Origin: Deltaproteobacteria bacterium
GTDB taxonomy: Bacteria; JAEEML01
Length of the DNA: 45,228 nt
Direction: 5' to 3'
Assembly: GCA_016283195.1 (NCBI GenBank)
Contig: JAEEML010000001.1
Span: 1-45,228, forward strand
Shown: positions 39,901-45,228 of the stretch, piece after piece
Numbering within the stretch: position 1 is the stretch's first letter
Layout of the letters: the number at the start of each line of letters is the position of its first letter
Translations under genes and position numbers: made by a program
The notes under the pieces: model-generated
Told to the model about the DNA's origin: nothing
Seen by the model: the letters and a program-made list of their open reading frames with translations, nothing else
Databases searched by the model: none

Positions 39901-41805
39901 CCAATCGCGAATATATTTACCGTTGGTAATATCTTCAGTGCTGATTTCGCCGCTGACATAGCGCACTATATCAACAAGCTGAGTAGCAGCCACATCGGTT
40001 ACATAATCCCACACGTTAATAGAAGCAGCAACCTTTTCACCGGTCACCGGGTCATCGGCATCAACCATGATACCCCAAGCAGAAGGCTCCTCAGGGGTGC
40101 CAAGAACCTGTACATTATTAAAGCGGAGATCACCAAAACGTGAAGTAGTGCCCACTTCGCCACAAGCTTTATGATCGCTTTTGATAACCGGGCTGTGGCA
40201 GAGAACTACAACCGGCGGCAGTTTTAAGACAGCGGCGATGGCAGCGGTATCGGATTTGTCGCCACGGGCATTTCCGAGATCATCGGCCATTTGAGCTACT
40301 ATATTATCACACTCGGCTTTGTCCCAACCTTTGCTGCGATGGCAGGCATCAAGGGCATAAGACATACGAACAGCGGCCTGGTTATCATCTTGCTGACCAT
40401 GCCACATGGGGAACTGTTCACGACATTTATCTTCATCGGCCCCGGTGCGAATACACTCGGTAAGACGAGCTGTCTGCACGGCGGTCTTCATAGCCATATC
40501 CCACTCAACAGTGGCCTGATTAATGGGGTCAAAAAGCTCAAGTTCCGGATCACCCTCATCAACCAAGTGCCAGGGAATCGTCACAGATTCGCGAATACGG
40601 AAAGGCAAAGTACAGCGCTGTTTAAAGGTATCGCATTGCGAACCGGGAACGCCGGTTTTAGCTGTAACTGCTTCACATTCATCAGCTGTACCGTTACCGT
40701 TTTCATCGCGGTTGGGATCGGAGCTGGGCTTGCCGGTCGGAGTAACTGATGTATCGGTGGTAGCACAGGGCACCCAGCCGGTCATAGCCTCTGGATCATC
40801 GTAGTAGTGGCTGCGTTTCCAAATGTTATATTTGGCGCCGAAGCGGAACCATTTGCTATCTTGCATACCATAGTTGCGATCATAGCCTCTGTAATTGACA
40901 TCAAACATACCAAAGGCTTGGAAACGCTTACCATCAACATGCTTCGGCTCATAATCGGTATCTACTACTTTTTTGAAAGCTAAACGAATAGTTAGCTCAA
41001 CCGGGTTACAATTGCCGTAAGGATTGGTACCGCCGGCAAAGTTGCCTTCCAGCATACAGGCAGGGAAAGAATCGATGCCCCACCCAAGGTGTGACAAATC
41101 CAAAAGTTGCGGTTTGGCAAAAGCCTTGTTGGTAACATCAAAATAGCCGCCTTTTTCGTCATACACAGGGGCATCGGCATCATTGGGGTCGAGCACTGTA
41201 TAGCTTAAAGGCTCATATTCGACACCGCCATAAACACCGAGAAGAGCCAAGGTATCGTAATCATAAGCGTCGGTGGCCAAATTCTCCGACCAGTCAACAC
41301 GCATATATTTACGCTCATACCATGGGCGATCCGAAGAGTTTTCTTCGATAATGTTGAGCTCTTCACCGGTAACAGGATTATAAGAGCGCGAAATATCAAA
41401 GTGGCTTATAATCTTGAAACTAGCGGCAATTTGACCATCGTTAGTGGTCTTTTTGGTGAGCCCATTCCACTGATTACCTTTGCCATCACTACCGGCAATG
41501 CGCTCGTAGGCCAAACGGGCATTTAAGTAGTCTTCGGTAATTTCCCAGCGGATGCGGGACACCTGTTGAGCGTAAGTCGAGGTAAATAAACCATCCTGGG
41601 CAGCACCGTACCCGATATCCACCAGCGTACCACGCATATAGAACTCGGGGTCATCGGTAATATCTACCAAGTCTTCGCCAACAAAAAAGGTCTTAGATAC
41701 TACGTTGGGCTGTACCCTATTGATAGCATCTCTTTCCTGGGCACAGGCTGTTACTAAAAACAGCGCACTCCCGGCTACGGCCAAATATCTCATGGCTTTG
41801 TTCAT
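36922..41805 (-). CDS. Giant metzincin-type zinc metalloprotease lipoprotein
   Basis: The 1627-residue lipoprotein (signal with LVTAC, Cys21) carries an extended zinc motif HEMGHSWGLRH at 835-845 (HExxHxxGxxH). A Met-turn SIMDY follows (Met911), the hallmarks of metzincin peptidases. The flanking blocks (TYGTLVHEMGHSWGLRHNF, then DVAAVRHHYG) resemble large bacterial zinc-dependent metalloproteases annotated with DUF4953/DUF5117-type domains. About 800 residues precede the catalytic region and 700 follow; neither contains a motif I can name. It is expected on the outer membrane surface or in the periplasm, perhaps degrading host or prey protein; the substrate is inferred, not shown. GGAGG lies seven bases before the ATG. 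It has a predicted promoter with an inverted repeat at the start site. Confidence 0.85.
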   Translation of the reverse strand: MNKAMRYLAVAGSALFLVTACAQERDAINRVQPNVVSKTFFVGEDLVDITDDPEFYMRGTLVDIGYGAAQDGLFTSTYAQQVSRIRWEITEDYLNARLAYERIAGSDGKGNQWNGLTKKTTNDGQIAASFKIISHFDISRSYNPVTGEELNIIEENSSDRPWYERKYMRVDWSENLATDAYDYDTLALLGVYGGVEYEPLSYTVLDPNDADAPVYDEKGGYFDVTNKAFAKPQLLDLSHLGWGIDSFPACMLEGNFAGGTNPYGNCNPVELTIRLAFKKVVDTDYEPKHVDGKRFQAFGMFDVNYRGYDRNYGMQDSKWFRFGAKYNIWKRSHYYDDPEAMTGWVPCATTDTSVTPTGKPSSDPNRDENGNGTADECEAVTAKTGVPGSQCDTFKQRCTLPFRIRESVTIPWHLVDEGDPELELFDPINQATVEWDMAMKTAVQTARLTECIRTGADEDKCREQFPMWHGQQDDNQAAVRMSYALDACHRSKGWDKAECDNIVAQMADDLGNARGDKSDTAAIAAVLKLPPVVVLCHSPVIKSDHKACGEVGTTSRFGDLRFNNVQVLGTPEEPSAWGIMVDADDPVTGEKVAASINVWDYVTDVAATQLVDIVRYVSGEISTEDITNGKYIRDWVSANTRAGSGVSQPVISKEEVNRRLASLAKITPEKMAEIKATPVSNELREVINKIAAQNAEVAVSSKEVSANMLEASARMAGARGKPSEAKLFNKAIMQLAGANAAVATSGVMADVVSPLAANNPLVASRLAQMKENALAARGACIMAGGPEPTTMIGLAQELLKKFPAAEGEDDAGRVARYKKMANYIHRKYTYGTLVHEMGHSWGLRHNFVSSAAPLHFRPQYWQLRTKNGTLNTICDTAVDDGDSCVGPRYYDPVSKEEQDNMIMMFTQSSIMDYAGDVALDFLGIGAYDVAAVRHHYGDVVSVFQDKSKIKPSSSIGIGMLQNMDTFGGLFGVKYCEGSGSSCSDFHYSELQKRWKVIDKCYSVEPKEPSWWKENLDGKYSPLLDGLYVKVDGQYTECRQMPVDYVTWNDLSEHNQGSYRAGPCVDPMNRVRVPYSFATDNWADLGNASVYRHDMGADTYEIADFLISMYENRHIFDNYRRGRSTFNVRSAAGRSFGRYNEKLLGLATGLGFYANLYKTYSQYQGYNFDTLWPSIIGWNLQDNALTASMVFDHFVRQLVRPEAGPHYFSKNALEPEVLRSGIDPDGNFDEEKQTAVIIPNGSTGYLKEVGFGGRPLESAYDEDQGEYYSDYTANCGSYYDKINVAILLSESEDRFVSSSRTDYYDARWRAAGMADVYPDGFRRVIANALTGDRSILAPVVAADSSGKILLDSATTNKLDADAAKYPALPIGWKSFWMDDPEVCFTSGGRRVCKSDYASGSFSPIGVDNVVPVDPQIGWEVQKFIIANTLAYIPANSKSNWLDMMTVYRVGKDADPGIERRIEWTDPVSGASYIARSYGKECLFGTGSDCAGGKIVEKGIAARVLEYANELTAKGYVLDTANYPASAENGNRAGFNKYGRAVFDTYSDGTPIVKADSQLVDILNGGANEVPVSDCSKADYDAGNCDALTITSNRAAFALDNYKSVPDYMWQILNDYHLSTGNLIGFYGD

Positions 41806-41855
41806 GTTACACCTCCTTGATCAGCTGAGTTAACACACTGATCACAATTCAAAAT

Positions 41856-41876
41856 TTGTTGGCTCAAAACCAACAA
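41856..41876 (-). promoter_or_regulatory. Inverted repeat at metalloprotease transcript start
   Basis: Perfect 7-bp arms TTGTTGG / CCAACAA around a 7-base loop, beginning almost exactly at the predicted +1 (near 41877). It could be an operator or a 5' stabilising hairpin in the leader. Confidence 0.55.
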
Positions 41877-41883
41877 AGTACCC

Positions 41884-41912
41884 AGCATATGTTTTTTGGT
41901 AGTTCTTGTAAA
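41884..41912 (-). promoter_or_regulatory. Predicted sigma70 promoter of metalloprotease gene
   Basis: Minus strand TTTACA (41912-41907), a 17-base spacer and TATGCT (41889-41884). A divergent weaker pair for trpB (TTGCAC 41921-41926, TATTAC 41943-41948, 16-base spacer) lies next to it. Confidence 0.6.
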
Positions 41913-42098
41913 GTATTTTTTTGCACCCTATAAAATCTATTATATTACAATGAGTTATCGCTTAAAAAATCTGTTTACCAGCACATTTTTTTGCAGGAAG
42001 TTAAAAAAAATATTTCACAAATCGGTACTAATTAAAGCTTGTCTAAAAAAAATACTCATGTTAACTAGCAAAGTCTCTTGGCGAAAGGAGATACTGCC

Positions 42099-43487
42099 AT
42101 GACAACTAATGAAATTCCTTACAAAATTTATCTTACCGAAGATGAGATGCCCAAAAGCTGGTACAATATGCGCGCTGATATGAAAAATAAGCCGGCGCCG
42201 CTTATCCATCCTGGCACCCATCAGCCGCTAAAACTCGAGGAACTAACGCCTATTTTCTGCGAAGAGCTCTGCAAACAGGAGCTAAACGACAGCGATGCGC
42301 ATATTGCCATTCCCGAGCCTATTCGCCAGTTTTACCGCATGTATCGTCCTTCTCCCTTGGTGCGTGCCTACTGCCTTGAAGAGCGCCTGAATACACCAGC
42401 GCATATTTATTACAAATTTGAGGGTAATAATACGAGCGGCAGTCACAAGCTCAACTCAGCCATTGCCCAGGCCTATTACGCCAAACAGCAGGGTCTAAAA
42501 GGTGTCACCACCGAGACCGGCGCCGGCCAGTGGGGCACTGCTCTTTCCATGGCCTCAGCCTATTTTGGCCTCGATTGCCAGGTGTATATGGTCAAATGCT
42601 CTTATGAGCAAAAGCCCTTCCGCCGCGAAGTGATGCGCACTTATGGGGCCACTGTCACACCTTCACCCTCTAATACCACCGCTATCGGCCGCAAAATTCT
42701 GGAACAATTTCCAGATACCACCGGCAGCCTGGGCTGTGCCATTTCCGAAGCTGTGGAAAAAGCCACCTCTCAAGAAGGCTACCGCTATGTTTTGGGCAGC
42801 GTCTTAAATATGGTGCTGCTCCATCAATCGGTCATCGGCCAGGAGACCATGGCCGCCTGCGATAAATACGGCATAGTGCCCGATATTATCATCGGCTGCG
42901 CCGGCGGCGGCTCCAATTTGGGCGGGCTCATTGCTCCCTTCATGGGCCGTAAACTTAGAGGCGAAGCCGATTACCGCATTATCGCGATAGAGCCTGCCTC
43001 CTGCCCCAGCTTCACCAGAGGCAAGTTCTTATATGATTTCTGCGACACCGGCCATGTCTGCCCACTGGCCAAGATGTACACTCTGGGCTCGGAATTTATA
43101 CCCTCGGCCAACCACGCCGGCGGCCTGCGCTACCACGGCATGAGCTCTACTCTCTCGCAGCTCTATGCCGACGGGCTCATTGAAGCGCGCGCTGTGGAAC
43201 AGAGCGCTGTCTTTAAAGCGGCTACAGAATTTGCCCGCTGCGAAGGCATTTTGCCGGCTCCGGAGAGCAGCCACGCCATCAAAGCGGCTATAGACGAAGC
43301 CATTAAGTGCAAAGAGAGCGGCGAAGCTAAGAATATCATCTTTGGCCTGACCGGCACCGGCTACTTTGATATGACCGCCTATAAAGCCTATAACGACGGC
43401 ACCATGAGCGACTACATTCCAACCGATGCCGATTTGGAAAGAGGCTTTAGCCACATTCCGCAATTCCCCGGCAACACAATCAACTAA
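42099..43487 (+). CDS. trpB: Tryptophan synthase beta subunit, TrpB2-type
   Basis: The 462-residue PLP enzyme joins indole and serine to tryptophan. The PLP Lys is K117 in SGSHKLNSA, and the phosphate loop is GCAGGGSN. Length and the N-terminal arm (YLTEDEMPKSWYNMRADM) match the long TrpB2 (TrpB-like) group rather than the TrpA-partnered TrpB1. The frame extends upstream to TTG 42078, but AAAGGAG seven bases before ATG 42099 decides the start. No trpA or other trp gene is nearby, and I saw no leader peptide or T-box upstream. It may salvage indole or serve as a stand-alone synthase. Confidence 0.93.
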   Translation: MTTNEIPYKIYLTEDEMPKSWYNMRADMKNKPAPLIHPGTHQPLKLEELTPIFCEELCKQELNDSDAHIAIPEPIRQFYRMYRPSPLVRAYCLEERLNTPAHIYYKFEGNNTSGSHKLNSAIAQAYYAKQQGLKGVTTETGAGQWGTALSMASAYFGLDCQVYMVKCSYEQKPFRREVMRTYGATVTPSPSNTTAIGRKILEQFPDTTGSLGCAISEAVEKATSQEGYRYVLGSVLNMVLLHQSVIGQETMAACDKYGIVPDIIIGCAGGGSNLGGLIAPFMGRKLRGEADYRIIAIEPASCPSFTRGKFLYDFCDTGHVCPLAKMYTLGSEFIPSANHAGGLRYHGMSSTLSQLYADGLIEARAVEQSAVFKAATEFARCEGILPAPESSHAIKAAIDEAIKCKESGEAKNIIFGLTGTGYFDMTAYKAYNDGTMSDYIPTDADLERGFSHIPQFPGNTIN

Positions 43488-43529
43488 TCTATAACTTATT
43501 ATAAATAAAAGAATAACTCGAAGCAGTTC

Positions 43530-43551
43530 TAAAAATTGCCGCCAGGCGGCG
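43530..43551 (-). terminator. Terminator for deoxynucleoside kinase gene
   Basis: Stem GCCGC / GCGGC with a three-base loop (43538-43550), followed on the minus strand by AATTTTT. It lies between convergent trpB and kinase genes; on the plus strand the T-run is weaker, so it mainly serves the minus strand. Confidence 0.65.
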
Positions 43552-43560
43552 TCTTTAGAT

Positions 43561-44196
43561 TTAGGCCAACCCCGGCAAAGCTTCTTTTACTTTGCTGACA
43601 AAAAGCTCACCGCCCTCCGGTGTGCGGATATCCACTTTGGAAGCGTCCCATTGTAACACTTTTAGGCCGTATTTATGCTCACACACCTGCACAAAGGTGG
43701 TGTAATAGGCCTCAAGGCCGGCCAAAAATTCGCGCTTTATATTTTGCTCTTCCACCCGGCCGCGCTCTTTAATGCGCTCCATCAGCATATCAACATCGCC
43801 TATGTGCATGTGCACCACCAGGTCGGGCTGCACCACATCTTTGCTCAGGCGGTGAAAATAATCAAAATAAAGATCCAGCTCGTCATCGGTCAAAAAGCCC
43901 AGGCCATGCAAATATTTGGCAAATATTTCCGGATCTTCATGCAGAGTGCGGTCCTGCACGGAGGAGCGGGTCATTTGGCCGATTTGTTCCAAATGGCGGA
44001 TGCGCTTTAATAAAAATTCCATTTGCAAAGTGAATGACCAGCGCGGCATATCGGCATAATACTTGGCCAAAAAGCGGTTATCCACCACCGGTTCGTCATA
44101 GAGGTCGAGCCCTAATGAGCGGTTAAGTAATTTTGCGGCTGTGGTTTTGCCGCTGCCAATATTGCCGGACATAGCAATAAAATAATTTTTAGCCAT
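43561..44196 (-). CDS. Deoxynucleoside kinase (dAK/dGK/dCK family)
   Basis: The 211-residue P-loop kinase phosphorylates deoxynucleosides in the salvage pathway. Visible motifs are Walker A GNIGSGKTT (11-19), DEPVVDN for substrate binding, the DRT (82-84) motif in QDRTLHED and the LID-like KERGRVEEQ. Its length is typical of the family. Which base it prefers cannot be read from sequence. AAGGAG lies six bases before ATG. It follows the radical SAM gene by 34 bp on the same strand and is probably co-transcribed. Confidence 0.88.
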   Translation of the reverse strand: MAKNYFIAMSGNIGSGKTTAAKLLNRSLGLDLYDEPVVDNRFLAKYYADMPRWSFTLQMEFLLKRIRHLEQIGQMTRSSVQDRTLHEDPEIFAKYLHGLGFLTDDELDLYFDYFHRLSKDVVQPDLVVHMHIGDVDMLMERIKERGRVEEQNIKREFLAGLEAYYTTFVQVCEHKYGLKVLQWDASKVDIRTPEGGELFVSKVKEALPGLA

Positions 44197-44230
44197 AATA
44201 ACTCCTTAAAAAGGTTTAGTAGCGGTTTAT

Positions 44231-45228
44231 TTAATTTTGCGCCGCTTCCAGGTTTTTAATGCACTGCGGATCGCTCCCGGTAAGAGTTCCGCTAAGGGCA
44301 TATACCAGAGCCCGGCAGCCGGCGCAATCGGCAACTTGGCAACTTTGGCAAATACCTGAATTAATATTTGGCCTGGTGCAGCTGGGGTGAAATTTAGCCA
44401 GTTTTTCCAAAATAGTGCTGAAATTTTCGCTTCTTAGATTGCCTATTGGTATAGGCAAACGGCGGCAGGGATAAATTGTGCCATTGGGCATTAAGGCCAT
44501 CGACTCCGGCCCTAAATTGCAAAGAGCGCCGGTGAGCTCGGCCTCCGCCGGGGCGCCGCCGGCAGTATCCAGCCAAAAAGCTTTATAAGGCAAAAGCTCT
44601 TTGGGGGAAATATCCACTTCTGCGGCCTTAGCTATCTCGTAAAGCACTTTTAGCCACTCACTGGGGCCAAGATTAAGGCCGGCCATCTGCTCGCCGCGCC
44701 CCATGGGTACAAAACGCTCAAATATTACACCGGAGAGCTGCTCCCTATAGGCAAAATCGGCAATAGCGCCAATGCTTTTGTAATTATGCGCCGAAAGTGT
44801 AACCATGAGAACAACCGGAATATCTACGGCTTTTAGAGCTTCTATAGCTCTTAGGAGCTTTTGCCAATGGCCGGCCCCGCGAATGGCGTCATTTTCGGCG
44901 GCGCCCGCCCCTTCTATGGAAATTTTGATGGCCGATATTTGCGGCAAAGAGGCCAGGCGGCGGGCCATAGCCCGGTCTATCAGGGTGCCGTTGGTGATGA
45001 TATTGAGCTCGGTTAAGCGCGGAAAGGCGGCGAGCCGCTCCAAAAGGTCAAAAATATGCGGATAGAAGAGCGGCTCGCCGCCGGTGAGGTTGATGTCTAT
45101 CTCGCTCTCCGGCAAAGTATTAAAAATCTTTTGCACCATTTCCAGAAGAGCCGCCGCCGGGAGCTCAGTGGCCGGCGAATAGCCTTCCTGGTAACAGTGG
45201 CGGCAGCGCAAATTGCATCTATCGGTAA
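44231..45228 (-). CDS. Radical SAM/SPASM protein, 5' end outside window
   Basis: A radical SAM enzyme with a C-terminal SPASM-type cluster domain. A TTG at 45211 could start a 326-residue form, but the frame is open to the window edge. The codons before it read TDRCNL, completing the radical SAM cluster motif C-NLR-C-RH-C. The gene therefore begins beyond the window. GGEPLFYP and ITNGTLID follow the cluster. The tail has CNLGPESMALMPNGTIYPC and a CQSCQVADCAGC cluster for auxiliary iron-sulfur centres. This group includes peptide-modifying enzymes and heme/PQQ-type maturases; no substrate peptide gene is visible in the window, so the role is open. Confidence 0.85.
   Translation of the reverse strand, partial: TDRCNLRCRHCYQEGYSPATELPAAALLEMVQKIFNTLPESEIDINLTGGEPLFYPHIFDLLERLAAFPRLTELNIITNGTLIDRAMARRLASLPQISAIKISIEGAGAAENDAIRGAGHWQKLLRAIEALKAVDIPVVLMVTLSAHNYKSIGAIADFAYREQLSGVIFERFVPMGRGEQMAGLNLGPSEWLKVLYEIAKAAEVDISPKELLPYKAFWLDTAGGAPAEAELTGALCNLGPESMALMPNGTIYPCRRLPIPIGNLRSENFSTILEKLAKFHPSCTRPNINSGICQSCQVADCAGCRALVYALSGTLTGSDPQCIKNLEAAQN

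Noticed and set aside
41950-42098. trp leader peptide or T-box before trpB
   Set aside because: The region is AT-rich with no Trp-codon leader, T-box sequence or attenuator hairpin.
41896-42102. 68-codon open frame in the trpB leader
   Set aside because: No RBS, AT-driven composition (Lys/Phe/Ile-rich) and overlap with the trpB start.

Overview
The window is a stretch of Gram-negative chromosome with moderate GC. Cysteine-rich FISUMP lipoproteins with a poly-Asn linker, a giant metzincin lipoprotein, an OleA/OleB pair and a C-terminally extended CtpA protease suggest a deltaproteobacterial-type lineage (Myxococcota or relatives) or a Fibrobacterota-like one. I cannot decide between these from sequence alone. 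Both window edges cut genes: hemW on the left and a radical SAM/SPASM gene on the right.

Layout. 1-1117 is the hemW tail. 1254-1303 is a perfect 10-unit TTCAG tandem repeat upstream of a FISUMP surface-protein cluster (1438-7288). That cluster has a double-FISUMP secreted protein, a large EGF-like/FISUMP lipoprotein broken by one in-frame TGA exactly where a cysteine is expected, and a convergent third lipoprotein with seven DAAS repeats. 7407-8216 is a short ResB-like membrane protein, divergent from a CtpA-type S41 protease (8307-11165). 11312-14998 is an apparent operon of OleA, OleB and a polytopic membrane protein. OleC and OleD are not present. 15029-21548 holds two tandem paralogues of about 1065 residues with a C-terminal region resembling DUF3626; the second copy has its own strong promoter.

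21550-28730 is a lower-GC island that abuts its neighbours almost without spacing. It encodes a Type ISP-like single-chain restriction-modification enzyme followed by an overlapping pair: an AAA_15/OLD-like ATPase and a 225-residue protein with a D-x14-ExK nuclease motif. I know no named system that this pair clearly matches, so it is the best candidate here for an undescribed defence module. 28741-31434 is a double-SWIM SNF2-like ATPase with a degenerate second lobe.

From 31780 to 41805 the minus strand carries, in transcription order, a 1627-residue metzincin lipoprotein, a probable outer-membrane beta-barrel protein, an unknown 238-residue protein coupled to a stand-alone transpeptidase-domain protein, and groES-groEL. 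GroEL ends in a Cys/His tail instead of the usual Gly-Met tail. groES has a non-CIRCE palindrome at the predicted transcription start. The right end carries an orphan TrpB2-type trpB, a deoxynucleoside kinase and the partial radical SAM/SPASM gene. A dispersed repeat of about 88 bp occurs in two of the convergent intergenic gaps (5702-5790 and 31677-31764).

All calls are from reading the sequence. No database search was run.
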